Assembly (NCBI RefSeq): GCF_000374825.1
Contig: NZ_KB895382.1
Location: 186,001 to 250,000, forward strand
Direction of reading: 5' to 3'
DNA from: Paenibacillus sanguinis 2301083 = DSM 16941
GTDB taxonomy: Bacteria > Bacillota > Bacilli > Paenibacillales > Paenibacillaceae
DNA length: 64,000 nt
How positions within the stretch are numbered: position 1 is the stretch's first letter; the number at the start of each line of letters is the position of its first letter. Position numbers and translations under genes: made by a program. The notes under the pieces are model-generated. The model did not search any database. It saw only the letters and a list, made by a program, of their open reading frames with translations, and was not told the origin of the DNA. Positions 27,186-37,325 of the stretch are shown piece after piece.

Positions 27186-27191
27186 TATAAT
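27186..27191 (+). promoter_or_regulatory. Candidate -10 of hemA
   Basis: TATAAT lies 62 bases before the hemA start in an AT-rich region, TTAATGTGATATAATTAA, but no good -35 is at 17 bases. In B. subtilis the hem operon answers to PerR; this stretch has some dyad character but does not match the PerR box closely. Confidence 0.35.
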
Positions 27192-27253
27192 TAACACAGT
27201 TTGCTTTTTGGTTCATGTTGAAGACATTTCATTTGAGGCAGGTGAACTTTGCA

Positions 27254-28687
27254 ATGCACATTGTCGTGGTCGGACTAAACTACCGAACAGCGCCTGTGGA
27301 GGTCAGAGAACGCTTCTCTTTTGCTGATAAGGATATGCCGCAAGCGCTGCAGGAACTTATGCGCACCAAGAGTGTATTGGAAGGCGTGATTATCGCCACC
27401 TGCAACCGGACGGAAATATATGTTGTGGTAGATCGTCTGCACATGTGCGGATACTTTATCCGAAGCTTCATGGAACGCTGGTTCGGGGTTCCCCGTGAAG
27501 AGTTTACACGTCATTTATATATGTATGAGGAAGAGCAAGCGATTCGCCATCTGTTTAGAGTCGCTTGTGGACTGGACTCCATGGTTTTGGGCGAGACGCA
27601 AATTCTCGGCCAGGTGAGAAATGCTTTTTTGCTGTCGCAACAGGAGAAAGGGACAGGTACGTGGTTTAATCAGCTGTTCAAGCAAGCGGTAACGCTTGGC
27701 AAGCGGGCTCATTCGGAGACAACCATCGGGGAGAGCGCGGTATCCATCAGCTATGCGGCTGTAGAATTGGGCAAGCGAATATTTGGCAGCTTTCAGGGCA
27801 AGCGTGTACTGATTCTTGGCGCTGGAAAGATGAGCGAGCTTACGGCCAAGCACCTAAGCGGCGCAGGTACGGAAGAAGTGTTGGTAGCGAACCGGACCTT
27901 TGCCCGGGCTCAGGAGCTTGCCGCCAAGTTCGGCGGGGTGCCTTGTACGATGCAGGAGGCGTTGCAACGTCTTGAAGAGGTTGACATTCTCATTAGCTCA
28001 ACGGGAGCGGAAGGTTATGTCATAACTTCTTCGCAGGTTGCCCGCAGTATGCAGCATCGTCAGGACCGTCCGCTGTTCATGATCGATATTGCGGTGCCCC
28101 GGGACATTGATCCGGCTATCGGAGAGCTGGAGCAGGTTTTTCTTTATGATATCGACGACCTGGAAGGGATCGTGGAGAGTAATATGGAGATGCGCCGTGC
28201 CGAAGCTGTCAAGATTGAAGCCATGATTGAGGAAGATATGGAGGCTTTTGGCGGATGGCTGCATACGTTGGGGGTCAAGCCGGTCATTCGAGCACTTCAG
28301 GAGAAGGGCTCTGATATTCATTCGGCTACACTCGATAGCCTCTTTAATAAGCTGCCTGAATTGGATGAACGCCAGCGTAAAGTCATTCGGCGTCTCACGA
28401 AAAGTATCATAAACCAGATGCTTCACGATCCGATTAATCGGGTCAAGGAGTTGGCAGGTGAGCAGCAGGGGCCAGAAGCGCTGGATTTGTTTGCTCACAT
28501 CTTTGCTTTGGAAGACCGTCTCGCTGAAGAACATGCCGCTGCTTTGGTTGAAGAGGAGGCGCCGCCTGGGGAATTTCCAGAAATTCCGGTTGCTGAGAAT
28601 AACCCGGAGCTTGCGGATACCCCAAGTGTAGCCGCAAGCCCGGTCTCCTATCAATCAGAACCTTCATTGCCCATGGTGAATATATAG
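27254..28687 (+). CDS. hemA: Glutamyl-tRNA reductase
   Basis: First committed enzyme of C5-pathway tetrapyrrole synthesis: reduces glutamyl-tRNA to glutamate-1-semialdehyde with NADPH. ATG 27254 is chosen (AGGTGAAC upstream; opening MHIVVVGLNYRTAPVEVRE is universal); an ATG 39 bases earlier has no site. The nucleophile is Cys50 in ATCNRTEIY, the substrate-specifying stretch is GLDSMVLGETQILGQ, and the NADPH site is ILGAGKMSELTAKHL. The 477 aa include a variable Pro/Glu-rich tail of about 50 residues after the dimerisation domain. A strong terminator at 28728 separates it from the rest of the tetrapyrrole genes. Confidence 0.97.
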   Translation: MHIVVVGLNYRTAPVEVRERFSFADKDMPQALQELMRTKSVLEGVIIATCNRTEIYVVVDRLHMCGYFIRSFMERWFGVPREEFTRHLYMYEEEQAIRHLFRVACGLDSMVLGETQILGQVRNAFLLSQQEKGTGTWFNQLFKQAVTLGKRAHSETTIGESAVSISYAAVELGKRIFGSFQGKRVLILGAGKMSELTAKHLSGAGTEEVLVANRTFARAQELAAKFGGVPCTMQEALQRLEEVDILISSTGAEGYVITSSQVARSMQHRQDRPLFMIDIAVPRDIDPAIGELEQVFLYDIDDLEGIVESNMEMRRAEAVKIEAMIEEDMEAFGGWLHTLGVKPVIRALQEKGSDIHSATLDSLFNKLPELDERQRKVIRRLTKSIINQMLHDPINRVKELAGEQQGPEALDLFAHIFALEDRLAEEHAAALVEEEAPPGEFPEIPVAENNPELADTPSVAASPVSYQSEPSLPMVNI

Positions 28688-28727
28688 GCATAGCGACAAC
28701 ATAATGTTTAGGATGAATTTGTGATCC

Positions 28728-28787
28728 CCGCCCTTGTTCCCTCCTGCGAATTGACTGTACAATTCGGGAGGGAAGGGCGGTTTTTTT
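28728..28787 (+). terminator. Strong terminator between hemA and the sirohaem/hemC genes
   Basis: CCGCCCTTGTTCCCTCC and GGGAGGGAAGGGCGG form a long GC-rich stem with an inner GAATTG/CAATTC pairing and are followed by seven T. Confidence 0.93.
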
Positions 28788-28910
28788 CTGCCGAAAGGCA
28801 ACCCGGAGTTCCTCTTGTTGTCAGAGACGGCATGGAAATATACGGTAGGGTAAGGTATGCTAGAAGCGATGCAACAACGCGATGGCGCGCCGTCGGGAAA
28901 GGAGCTTGGC

Positions 28911-29555
28911 ATGCCTCATTACGTACCTGTGATGCTGAACCTGGAAGGCCAGAAATGCATGGTGATTGGCGGCGGGAAGGTGGCCGAGCGCAAAGCTGCG
29001 CTGTTGATTGAAGCGGGGGCGCAGACGATTATCATTAGTCCGGCAATTACAGCATACTTACAAAAACAGAGGGATGAGCATAAAATTCACTGGGTTAAGC
29101 GTAAGTATTTACCGGGTGATTTGGGGGGTGCTTTTCTCGCTTTCGCGGCAACGGACCAACAAACGGTGAATAGTGCCGTGGTTGCCGAAGGCGCCATGCT
29201 GGGAATTCCGGTCAATGACGTTAGTGAGGGCTCGCAAGGCAGCTTTATAACGCCAGCGGTTATTCGCCGCGGTGGCCTTGTTGTTGCCGTATCCACATCT
29301 GGTGCTGGACCAAGGGCTGCGCTTGCACTGTGCCGCGAGCTGGATGATTACATCGGAGATGATTATGAGCGGTATATTGAAGTGTTAAGCTCAGCTCGCT
29401 CCTGGATCAAGATGAACATATCGGAACCGGGATCAAGAAAACGATTGTTTCAAAAATTGGCTGAGGCGGATATTTTGACATCGATTCGGGCGGGGACATT
29501 CCATCCGCAGAGCGGCGAGGATATTGTGGCCTGGATCGAGAAGCAGGAGGAGTAG
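28911..29555 (+). CDS. Precorrin-2 dehydrogenase / sirohydrochlorin ferrochelatase-like protein (Met8/SirC family)
   Basis: Converts precorrin-2 to sirohydrochlorin with NAD and may insert iron, giving sirohaem for sulphite and nitrite reductases. ATG 28911 follows AAAGGAG; the frame extends 18 codons further up without a ribosome site. The Rossmann motif is VIGGGKVAERKAALL at 16-30, the central part has FAATDQQTVN and VNDVSEGSQGSFITPAVI, and a C-terminal helical dimerisation region follows. It is 214 aa, the size of stand-alone SirC/YlnF. It lies 3 bases before hemC and occupies the position that hemX has in B. subtilis. Confidence 0.9.
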   Translation: MPHYVPVMLNLEGQKCMVIGGGKVAERKAALLIEAGAQTIIISPAITAYLQKQRDEHKIHWVKRKYLPGDLGGAFLAFAATDQQTVNSAVVAEGAMLGIPVNDVSEGSQGSFITPAVIRRGGLVVAVSTSGAGPRAALALCRELDDYIGDDYERYIEVLSSARSWIKMNISEPGSRKRLFQKLAEADILTSIRAGTFHPQSGEDIVAWIEKQEE

Positions 29556-29558
29556 GGA

Positions 29559-30497
29559 ATGACGAAGCGTACAATAGTGGTGGGAACGAGACAAAGCCAG
29601 TTAGCCTTGACTCAAACAGGGCAAGTTATAGAAGAATTGACCGCATTATGCGAGAGACATCATCTTCCCTTTCAATTTGAAATTCGTAAAATCATAACAA
29701 AAGGAGACCGGATTCTGGACGTCACCTTGTCCAAGGTGGGGGGCAAGGGGTTATTTGTGAAGGAGATTGAGCAAGCCATGCTGAGCGGGGAGATTGATCT
29801 GGCCGTGCATAGCATGAAGGATATGCCTTCAGTCCTGCCGGACGGCTTGATTAACGGAGCGGTCCCCAAACGGGTGGATCCTCGGGATGCCTTCATCTCC
29901 AGAACCGGGTTGCATCTGGATAAATTGCCGGAGGGCGCCAAGGTGGGTACGAGCAGCCTGCGCAGAGCCAGCCAGCTTCAGGCTTATCGTCCGGACCTGG
30001 TACTGGAGCCCGTAAGGGGCAATATTGATTCCCGGCTGCGCAAGCTTGAGGAAGGTCATTTTGATGCTATTATTTTGGCGGCTGCCGGATTGTACCGAAT
30101 GGGTTGGGAGGGACGTATCACGGAATATTTGCCGGTGGACGTATGTCTCCCTGCCGTTGGACAAGGCGCATTGGGCATCGAATGCCGCGAGGACGATGCT
30201 GAAGTACGTCATTTACTGTCGCTATACAACGATGAAGAGACGGCCTTGACGGTGGCGGCGGAACGTCGTTTCCTCGGTGTACTGAACGGTGGCTGCCAGG
30301 TGCCGATTGGCGCTTATGCGACACTGGAGCATTCCTCCCGGCGTATTTCCTTGACCGGTATGGTTGGATCGACTGATGGGGTGACCATTCTTAAGGAGCA
30401 TGCCGAAGGAGAGCGTCCGCTGGAGCTGGGTGAAGAAGTCGCGGAACGTCTGCTCTCTCTCGGGGCCGCTGATTTGTTAAAGGAAGCCGGGGTGTAA
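29559..30497 (+). CDS. hemC: Hydroxymethylbilane synthase (porphobilinogen deaminase)
   Basis: Polymerises four porphobilinogens into hydroxymethylbilane on a covalently bound dipyrromethane cofactor. Cofactor attachment is Cys246 in [13 protein letters not shown] and the catalytic Asp88 is in HSMKDMPS. Substrate-binding arginines sit in [12 protein letters not shown] and [13 protein letters not shown]. The length of 312 aa is standard. GGAGGAGTAGGG precedes the ATG. It is the second gene of the sirohaem-haem run and lies 6 bases before the fused cobA-hemD. Confidence 0.97.
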   Translation: MTKRTIVVGTRQSQLALTQTGQVIEELTALCERHHLPFQFEIRKIITKGDRILDVTLSKVGGKGLFVKEIEQAMLSGEIDLAVHSMKDMPSVLPDGLINGAVPKRVDPRDAFISRTGLHLDKLPEGAKVGTSSLRRASQLQAYRPDLVLEPVRGNIDSRLRKLEEGHFDAIILAAAGLYRMGWEGRITEYLPVDVCLPAVGQGALGIECREDDAEVRHLLSLYNDEETALTVAAERRFLGVLNGGCQVPIGAYATLEHSSRRISLTGMVGSTDGVTILKEHAEGERPLELGEEVAERLLSLGAADLLKEAGV

Positions 30498-30503
30498 TGG
30501 AGG

Positions 30504-32042
30504 ATGGCAGGCAAAGTCTATCTGGTTGGAGCGGGTCCTGGGGATGCGCGCTTGATTACGTTGAAGGGCCTGGATTGCCTGGAGAAGGGTGATGTTATCG
30601 TCTACGACCGCTTGGCTAATCCAGGGTTGCTGCGGAGAGCCAAGCCCGGCGCAGAGAAGATATACGTGGGCAAACGGACGGAAAGACACACGATGAAGCA
30701 GGAGGATATCAATCAATTACTGGTTGACCTGGCACTGGCGGGCAAGACGGTCGTACGCCTTAAGGGCGGCGACCCGACAATATTTGGGCGAGTAGGAGAG
30801 GAAGCCGAGCTGTTAAGGCGTCACGGCATTCCTTACGAGATTGTTCCAGGAATTACAGCGGCGATTGCCGTGCCTGCCTATGCAGGGATTCCCGTGACTC
30901 ATCGTGATATAGCCTCCTCCGTATCGATCATTACGGGCCATGAACGTCCGGATAAGCTGGATTTGGCCATTGATTGGGAAAAGGTAACCCATGCTACAGG
31001 CACGCTGGTCTTTATGATGGGGGTTGCCAATATCGGCTATATCACCAAGCAGCTAATACATTACGGCCGCCCGTCGGATACGCCGGTAGCGTTGATACGC
31101 TGGGGCACCCGGGCAGAGCAAGAGACGTTGACCGGTACGCTTGAGGATATTGAGGAGAGGGTGCTCGCTGCTGACTTTAAGCCTCCAGCAGTAATTGTTG
31201 TTGGCGAGGTCGTCAGTCAGCGGGAGCAGCTTCAATGGGCGGAGGCACTTCCCCTATTTGGCAAGCGAATTCTTGTCACCCGTGCCCGTTCCCAGGCAAG
31301 CGAACTGGTGCGGAGTATAGAAGATCTTGGCGGCGAAGCCTACGAGCTTCCGGTGATCGATGTAGTGATGCCGGATCATGCTCAAATCCAGGTGACTGAT
31401 CAAGCCCTTGAGGCTTTGGAACGCTATGATTGGGTGTTCTTTACCAGCGTTAACGGGGTGGAGTATTTCTTCCGGCACCTGGAGAGACTGGGGAAAGATA
31501 TCAGAGCGCTTTACGGTGCACGGATAGCTGCGGTTGGTCCGGCTACACAGGCGGCACTTCGCGCACATGGCATCGCTGCCGAGGGGTTGCCGGGACGGTT
31601 CCAGGCCGAGGGACTGATCGATGTTTATGGGCCCGAGCTGCTGGTCGGACAGCATGTGCTGCTGCCCCGGGGGGACCTGTCGAGAACATGGCTGCCCGCG
31701 GTGTTGCGGGAGCAGGGTCTTGAGGTTACAGAAGCGGTGATGTATCGAACGGTGCCTGCGAACGAAAGCGATGAGGAATTGGTAAAGTTGCTAGAGCTTG
31801 GGCGTATTCATGCCGCTACCTTTACCAGTTCATCCACGGTAACTAACTTGCTGTGTGCGCTGCGGGCAAGCGGTGCTGCTGATCCGGCCTCTGCACTTAA
31901 GGGTGTGGAGATTGCTTGCATCGGTCCGCTCACGGCCAAAACGGCCGAGGAGGCCGGGCTCAACGTGTCTATTCTTGCCCAAGAAGCCACGATTCCCAGC
32001 CTGATTGAGGCATTGTGCGCTTGGAAGCAACGGACTTCATAA
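30504..32042 (+). CDS. Fused uroporphyrinogen-III C-methyltransferase / uroporphyrinogen-III synthase (CobA-HemD)
   Basis: Bifunctional protein. Residues 1-245 are the SUMT domain, with the glycine-rich VYLVGAGPGDARLITLKG, the SAM-binding VVRLKGGDPTIFGR and GITAAIAVPAYAGIPVTHR; it methylates uroporphyrinogen III twice to precorrin-2. Residues about 253-512 are HemD, beginning FGKRILVTRARSQASELV and including DWVFFTSVNGVEYFF and TFTSSSTVTNL; it closes hydroxymethylbilane to uroporphyrinogen III. The start is ATG 30504 with ATGGAGG upstream. The fusion supplies the methyltransferase that the upstream dehydrogenase needs, so one operon serves both haem and sirohaem. B. subtilis has hemD separate here. 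Confidence 0.95.
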   Translation: MAGKVYLVGAGPGDARLITLKGLDCLEKGDVIVYDRLANPGLLRRAKPGAEKIYVGKRTERHTMKQEDINQLLVDLALAGKTVVRLKGGDPTIFGRVGEEAELLRRHGIPYEIVPGITAAIAVPAYAGIPVTHRDIASSVSIITGHERPDKLDLAIDWEKVTHATGTLVFMMGVANIGYITKQLIHYGRPSDTPVALIRWGTRAEQETLTGTLEDIEERVLAADFKPPAVIVVGEVVSQREQLQWAEALPLFGKRILVTRARSQASELVRSIEDLGGEAYELPVIDVVMPDHAQIQVTDQALEALERYDWVFFTSVNGVEYFFRHLERLGKDIRALYGARIAAVGPATQAALRAHGIAAEGLPGRFQAEGLIDVYGPELLVGQHVLLPRGDLSRTWLPAVLREQGLEVTEAVMYRTVPANESDEELVKLLELGRIHAATFTSSSTVTNLLCALRASGAADPASALKGVEIACIGPLTAKTAEEAGLNVSILAQEATIPSLIEALCAWKQRTS

Positions 32043-32102
32043 TAAAAATAAAGCTAATATTGACGGGATGCCCGTTACAGTTGATTACAGGAGGCTCATG
32101 AT

Positions 32103-33107
32103 ATGAATTTTCCAGTAGTAAGACATCGCCGTTTGCGGCAATCGGCCGCCATTCGGGGCATGGTGCGCGAAACGGTTCTGACGGTGGACGATTTTGTTCA
32201 ACCGATCTTTGTCACTTATGGAAGTGGCGTTAAGCATGAAATCTCCTCAATGCCCGGCGTTTTTCATTTTTCGCTGGATACGCTGGAGGAAGAGGTTCAG
32301 ACCATCGCAGATTTGGGGATCCCCGCGGTACTCTTGTTTGGTGTTCCCGATACCAAGGATAGTGTAGGAACTTCGGCTTATGCGGAGCATGGTATTGTCC
32401 AGGAGGCTACTCGAGTCATCAAATCACGTTATCCTGATATGCTCGTTATAGCGGATACTTGCTTATGCGAATTTACGGACCATGGTCATTGCGGCATGGT
32501 GCATACCTTTGAACGGGACGGGCAGGTATGCGGCGATGTGTTGAATGATGAATCGCTGGAGCTTCTGGTCAAAACAGCGGTCTCTCAAGCCGAGGCAGGT
32601 GCTGATATTATCGCCCCTTCCAATATGATGGATGGCTTCGTGCAAGCGATCCGTACAGGACTTGATGAAGCCGGGTTTAGCCATATTCCCATCATGTCTT
32701 ACTCTGTTAAATATGCCTCGGCTTTTTACGGACCGTTCCGGGAAGCTGCGGATTCTGCGCCGCAATTTGGAGACCGGAAGACCTATCAAATGGATCCCGC
32801 TAATGCCCGCGAAGCGCTTCGGGAAGCGAAGTCCGATGTGCTGGAGGGTGCGGATATGCTGATGGTCAAGCCTGCGCTGGCGTTCATGGACATCCTGCGG
32901 ATGCTGCGCGACCAGTTCGATCTGCCTCTGGTGGCCTACAATGTCAGCGGCGAGTATTCCATGGTCAAGGCTGCGGCACAACAAGGCTGGATTAATGAAC
33001 GCGCGATCGTGACGGAAATGCTGCTTGGGATGAAGCGTGCCGGTGCGGACATCATCATTACGTATTTTGCCAAGGATATGGCACGCTGGTTGCGTGAAGG
33101 GCGTTAA
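32103..33107 (+). CDS. hemB: Delta-aminolevulinic acid dehydratase (porphobilinogen synthase)
   Basis: Condenses two 5-aminolevulinate molecules into porphobilinogen. The two Schiff-base lysines are Lys203 ([14 protein letters not shown]) and Lys256 ([10 protein letters not shown]). Zinc ligands Cys120, Cys122 and Cys130 ([14 protein letters not shown]) are present, so it is the zinc-dependent form. The length of 334 aa is as expected. AGGAGG lies about 7 bases before ATG 32103. It lies 60 bases after the cobA-hemD fusion and 59 bases before hemL. Confidence 0.98.
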   Translation: MNFPVVRHRRLRQSAAIRGMVRETVLTVDDFVQPIFVTYGSGVKHEISSMPGVFHFSLDTLEEEVQTIADLGIPAVLLFGVPDTKDSVGTSAYAEHGIVQEATRVIKSRYPDMLVIADTCLCEFTDHGHCGMVHTFERDGQVCGDVLNDESLELLVKTAVSQAEAGADIIAPSNMMDGFVQAIRTGLDEAGFSHIPIMSYSVKYASAFYGPFREAADSAPQFGDRKTYQMDPANAREALREAKSDVLEGADMLMVKPALAFMDILRMLRDQFDLPLVAYNVSGEYSMVKAAAQQGWINERAIVTEMLLGMKRAGADIIITYFAKDMARWLREGR

Positions 33108-33166
33108 GACAGCTAAGAGAGTAGCCGATTTGGCCATTCTTTTTATTATTGAGGAGGGTTATCGTT

Positions 33167-34468
33167 ATGCAGGAGAAGTTAGGACGACGTGGAGCAGCAC
33201 TATCACAGCAAGCTTTTGACGAAGCGAAGAAGGTTATGCCCGGGGGCGTCAACAGCCCGGTACGAGCTTTTAAATCGGTAGGCTTGACGCCGATGTATAT
33301 CGACCGCGGCAGCGGCTCACGCATTTATGATATTGATGGCAACTGCTTTATCGACTATGTTTGCTCCTGGGGCCCCTTGATTATGGGACATGCTCATCCA
33401 GAGGTGGTTCGGACCCTTCAGGATACGGCTACCAAAGGAACGAGCTTTGGTGCGCCTACGCTATTGGAAACACAGATGGCACAATTGGTTGCTGAACGAG
33501 TCCCTTCAATAGATGTCGTGCGAATGGTTAACTCGGGCACGGAAGCGACGATGAGTGCAATTCGGCTGGCACGGGGATACACCGGGCGCAGTAAAATCAT
33601 GAAATTTGAAGGCTCTTATCATGGTCATGCTGATAGCCTGCTCATTAAAGCCGGGTCGGGCGTGGCCACGCTGGGGTTGCCGGACAGCCCCGGTGTGCCG
33701 GAGGGAGTAGCAGCCAATACAATTGCTGTGCCCTATAATGACCTGGCTTCCGTAGAGTTAGCCTTCAACCGGTTTGGGGAGGAGATTGCTGGCATAATCG
33801 TGGAGCCTGTGGCTGGCAATATGGGGGTTGTTCCGCCGTTGCCGGGATTTCTTGAAGGGTTGCGCAGCATCACCGAGAAATATGGCAGCTTGCTGATTTT
33901 TGATGAAGTCATGACCGGCTTTCGCGTGGACATGCATTGTGCTCAAGGACGGTTTGGCATCACACCTGACTTGACTTGCCTGGGCAAAGTTATTGGAGGC
34001 GGGTTGCCGGTAGGCGCTTATGGAGGCAAACGCGAAATCATGGAGCATATCGCTCCAAACGGCCCGATCTATCAGGCCGGAACGCTAAGTGGCAACCCAC
34101 TGGCAATGGTGGCTGGCTACACAACGTTGTCGCTGCTGACACCGCAGGTGTATGATCGCCTGGAACACTTATCAGCCAAGCTGGAGGCGGGATTTGTGCG
34201 CAATGCCAAGGAGCGGGGGATTCCATGCACGATCAATCGGGTTGGCTCCATGGTATGTCCGTTCTTCACCGATAGCCAGGTGATAAACTACGAAACCGCG
34301 AAGAGCAGCGATATTGCTTTGTTTAATAAATATTTTGCGGCGATGCTGGAGCAGGGCATTAACGTGGCCCCTTCTCAGTTCGAGGGAATGTTCGTGTCCG
34401 GTGCCCATACAGAAGAAGATATCGATCTGACCATCGAAGCGCACCGGCTTGCGCTACAAGCTTTGTGA
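33167..34468 (+). CDS. hemL: Glutamate-1-semialdehyde 2,1-aminomutase
   Basis: PLP enzyme that moves the amino group of glutamate-1-semialdehyde to give 5-aminolevulinate. ATG 33167 follows GAGGAGGG; TTG 33149 overlaps that site and is rejected. The PLP lysine is Lys274 in [16 protein letters not shown]. Other landmarks are [29 protein letters not shown] and FDEVMTGFR. It is 433 aa. It closes the pathway genes, and its stop overlaps the start of the pseudouridine synthase gene. Confidence 0.98.
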   Translation: MQEKLGRRGAALSQQAFDEAKKVMPGGVNSPVRAFKSVGLTPMYIDRGSGSRIYDIDGNCFIDYVCSWGPLIMGHAHPEVVRTLQDTATKGTSFGAPTLLETQMAQLVAERVPSIDVVRMVNSGTEATMSAIRLARGYTGRSKIMKFEGSYHGHADSLLIKAGSGVATLGLPDSPGVPEGVAANTIAVPYNDLASVELAFNRFGEEIAGIIVEPVAGNMGVVPPLPGFLEGLRSITEKYGSLLIFDEVMTGFRVDMHCAQGRFGITPDLTCLGKVIGGGLPVGAYGGKREIMEHIAPNGPIYQAGTLSGNPLAMVAGYTTLSLLTPQVYDRLEHLSAKLEAGFVRNAKERGIPCTINRVGSMVCPFFTDSQVINYETAKSSDIALFNKYFAAMLEQGINVAPSQFEGMFVSGAHTEEDIDLTIEAHRLALQAL

Positions 34469-35409
34469 GCCGGATAACCTATGGGGCGCGACGGGGAGAA
34501 TGGCTGGAGCTGATGCCGGGCAAGCTGTCGCCAGCAGAAGGAGAAGAGCGGGTTGACGCTGCTTTGACCTGGCTCTTGGACCATATTGGCGCTCCGCCCA
34601 AGCTGATCCGTCGATTACACGCCGAGGGAGGGGTCAAGCTTGCCGGGGATCGCCTGCGGCTGCACCTCTTTCCGCCTCGGACCTCATCCTATGCTCCGCT
34701 TATAGCGGAGCTTGATCTTTTGGTGGAGGATGATTGGTGTCTGGTGGTGCATAAGCCGGCTGGCTTGAAGGTGCACCCCGATGGCGCTGGAACAGTCGCC
34801 CCTGTTTTACAGAGCGGGCTGACGACGACTCCGCCCAATACGCTGGCCAACCAGGTATCCGGGCTGTATGCGTTGCGCGGAGAAGCGGTTGCAGCAGCTC
34901 ATATCCACCGCCTGGACGAGTACACCTCCGGACCGGTATTGTTCGCCAAAAATGAATATGCCCAGCTAAAGCTGGATGAAGCGATGAGTCGCAAAGTGAT
35001 TCATCGTACTTATATTGCCTTCGTGCAAGGGGTGGTCGATCCGGAGCTGAAGATCATTGATCTGCCTATTGGGCGGGACCGTCACCATAATCAGAGGCGC
35101 CGCGTGTCTCCTGGCGGGAAGCCGGCGGTCACGCATGTGGAGAGGCTGGAGGTCTTCCCGCAGCACAACCTTAGTCTGGTCCGCTTGACGCTGGAGACGG
35201 GAAGAACCCATCAGATTCGCGTTCATCTTAGTCATGCCGGGCATCCGCTAGCGGGAGATACGCTTTATGGAGGAGACACTAGATGGCTGCCTTATCAGGC
35301 GCTTCATGGAGAGAGCCTGGCGTTCCCCCATCCGTTTACCGGAGAGATGGTAGAAGTGGCCGATCCCTGGCCGAGGGCACTAAACCAACTCTACGAGCAA
35401 ATCCAGTAA
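34465..35409 (+). CDS. RluA-family pseudouridine synthase
   Basis: Isomerises uridine to pseudouridine in ribosomal RNA or tRNA. The catalytic Asp is in [18 protein letters not shown]. Other family motifs are [35 protein letters not shown] and a terminal LAFPHPFTG. An N-terminal S4-like region ([15 protein letters not shown]) is present. It is 314 aa starting at GTG 34465, which overlaps the hemL stop by 4 bases and so suggests translational coupling; no clear Shine-Dalgarno site is seen. The exact RNA target cannot be told from sequence. Confidence 0.92.
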   Translation: MSRITYGARRGEWLELMPGKLSPAEGEERVDAALTWLLDHIGAPPKLIRRLHAEGGVKLAGDRLRLHLFPPRTSSYAPLIAELDLLVEDDWCLVVHKPAGLKVHPDGAGTVAPVLQSGLTTTPPNTLANQVSGLYALRGEAVAAAHIHRLDEYTSGPVLFAKNEYAQLKLDEAMSRKVIHRTYIAFVQGVVDPELKIIDLPIGRDRHHNQRRRVSPGGKPAVTHVERLEVFPQHNLSLVRLTLETGRTHQIRVHLSHAGHPLAGDTLYGGDTRWLPYQALHGESLAFPHPFTGEMVEVADPWPRALNQLYEQIQ

Positions 35410-35560
35410 AGTATTGACCCGCTGGCCAGATGTCCAACTGTTTATGAAAAAGCTGGCATGCACTCTTTTTTGAAGCATATAGATTAAAACGAGGATGATT
35501 TTGGATCATTGGCAACCGATGCTAAATCATGTTTTGGATATGCTGAAAGGAGGTAACGTT

Positions 35561-36886
35561 TTGGCTGATCAGTCCTATGGTCTCAGGTTCGATATTTATG
35601 AGCGCGTTCATTTATCGGAAGAAGTGATTGGTATTGAGGAATTGGAGGAAATCGAACTCTATCCAAAAATCCAGGTCATGCCCGGTGATGAGTATGCTGC
35701 GCTGCGCGGTCATTTGCTGCTGACGGGCTCTTACCTCGGCGAGGGAGAAAAGCGGGAGCTGGAGCACTATATTCCCGTGGAAATTACAATCCCCCTGAGC
35801 CGGGTGAACCGGTTGGAGGATATCACCGTCGAAATTGAAAATTTTGATGTGGACCTTCTAAGCTCACGAAGCTTGAACATTACGGGGGTGTTGTCGCTAC
35901 AGGGAATTGAGACCTCCACCTTGCTATCGGAGAGCCATAGCTGGAAGGATCGGGAGTTTACGACCGCCCATGTAGTTCGCGGGGAGGAAGACGATGCCGA
36001 GGATGGATTGGAGGCGGAAACGTCCAGCTCGCTGCTGGCGGATGAGGATCGTTCCGGCTCGCCGCTTGGCTGGGAGGAAGCGGATACGGAAATATACTCC
36101 GAATCATCGGAGCATGAGGAGCAGTCAGCACCTGCCCTATCCACTGCTCCATGGCAAGCATTTCCGGAGGAGCGGTTGCCCTCTCAGGCGCCAACTGGGG
36201 ACGAGCAGCAGGAATTAAGCTGGTCTGATGATATTGCCGGCTTCCAGAATACCGCCGCATGGGCGGACAAGGAATATGAAGCGGCGGAGGAGCGAGACGA
36301 AAAAGCGGACAGTCATGTCTGGTTTAAGGGAGAAGCGCACACCTATGGCGATATTCGTCATGCGCAATCCGACACGGAGGCCCAACAGAATGCCGGATAC
36401 GCTGATGACGTTCAAGAAGCCGGGACTCTGCCCGATGAAGTTCTGGCTGAGGATGACTATGCTTTAGAGGCTTCCTCTCAGGGGATAACCGAAGAGTACT
36501 CCGATCCGCCAACGGAAGAGAAGCAGGAAATGAAGATTGCGCTTGGCGCCAAGAAGAACGGCTCAAGCGACAGCGAAGGCTTTGGCCTCACCAAGCTGCT
36601 CTCCTCCTCTTCAAGACTTGCCGAAGAAGGGGAGGCTGATGAGGAGGATCTCGCCGATGAGGCGGGAGCCGAGGTGGGCGAAGGCGAGGAGCTGAGATGG
36701 AAGAACCTGTTCATTCAGAGCGAGGACCAAACTCCATTCCGAAAGGTAAAGCTGGTGATCGTGCAGCGTGAAGAGACGCTGGATGATATCGCTGAGCGCT
36801 ATCATCTTAGCTCCAGGGAGCTGCAATTGTATAATCGACTCTCTGAGCATGAACTGGCCGAAGGGCAAATTCTCTACATTCCCTAG
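35561..36886 (+). CDS. spoVID: Stage VI sporulation protein D-like spore coat morphogen
   Basis: Directs coat layers around the forespore together with SafA and SpoIVA. TTG 35561 is chosen because AAAGGAGGT sits 8 bases before it; the longer frame from 35495 has none. The N-terminal SpoVID domain is at about 1-150 (DQSYGLRFDIYERVHL), the middle 150-390 is strongly acidic and low in complexity, and a C-terminal LysM motif (IVQREETLDDIAERYHLSSR) is at about 395-441. Its place right after hemL and the pseudouridine synthase parallels hemL-spoVID in B. subtilis. CATATAGAT at 35476 resembles a SigE -10, but the -35 is poor. Confidence 0.88.
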   Translation: MADQSYGLRFDIYERVHLSEEVIGIEELEEIELYPKIQVMPGDEYAALRGHLLLTGSYLGEGEKRELEHYIPVEITIPLSRVNRLEDITVEIENFDVDLLSSRSLNITGVLSLQGIETSTLLSESHSWKDREFTTAHVVRGEEDDAEDGLEAETSSSLLADEDRSGSPLGWEEADTEIYSESSEHEEQSAPALSTAPWQAFPEERLPSQAPTGDEQQELSWSDDIAGFQNTAAWADKEYEAAEERDEKADSHVWFKGEAHTYGDIRHAQSDTEAQQNAGYADDVQEAGTLPDEVLAEDDYALEASSQGITEEYSDPPTEEKQEMKIALGAKKNGSSDSEGFGLTKLLSSSSRLAEEGEADEEDLADEAGAEVGEGEELRWKNLFIQSEDQTPFRKVKLVIVQREETLDDIAERYHLSSRELQLYNRLSEHELAEGQILYIP

Positions 36887-36914
36887 GCTCGTGACTGGTT
36901 AGCCGGACTTAGGA

Positions 36915-36943
36915 TTGACTCCGGGAGTGTTCCAAGTTATGAT
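36915..36943 (+). promoter_or_regulatory. SigA promoter of the valS T-box transcript
   Basis: TTGACT (36915-36920), a 17-base spacer and TATGAT (36938-36943). Confidence 0.75.
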
Positions 36944-36949
36944 AATATA

Positions 36950-37236
36950 GATCAACATAAATGGATCTATGGCAAAGACTTGGAATGGGAAGAGTAGGCA
37001 GGGTGAACCCTTCAGAGAGCGGAATCAGAATGCTGAGAGATTCTGCGGGACACGTAGCTCGCCGAAGTCGCCCGGGAGTTGTTCGTTTGAGCGCAGCAAT
37101 CGTTAGAATGAACCGGTAGCAGCCGTTATCTGCATAAGTGTCGTATAGCTCTTTATTTTAATTTGAAGACTTGCGAAACAAAGGTGGTACCGCGAAAGTA
37201 AAGCCTTTCGTCCTTTGAGACGAAAGGCTTTTTTTG
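36950..37236 (+). promoter_or_regulatory. T-box riboswitch, valine-specific
   Basis: Leader that binds uncharged tRNA-Val and prevents termination ahead of valS. The stem I start GAAGAGTAG and distal GAGAG elements (37014, 37033) are visible. The specifier is GTC at 37067-37069 in the context GCCGAAGTCGCCCGGGAG, a valine codon. The T-box sequence AAAGGTGGTACCGCG is at 37180-37194, immediately before a strong terminator at 37200-37236 whose 5' arm competes with the antiterminator. Everything expected is present in order. Confidence 0.95.
37200..37236 (+). terminator. T-box terminator of valS
   Basis: AAAGCCTTTCGTC and GACGAAAGGCTTT form a 13-bp stem with a 6-base loop, followed by a T-run. 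Confidence 0.95.
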
Positions 37237-37325
37237 TTTTTTGCAGCGGGCAAGCGATGTTTGCTTGGCTAGCGATTATCTTCAAAAAACCAAGGCTATG
37301 CTTATTGTAACGGAGGTTGAAAGGG

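Noticed and set aside
35450..35490. SigE promoter for spoVID
   Set aside because: CATATAGAT looks like a -10, but no acceptable -35 lies 13-15 bases upstream.
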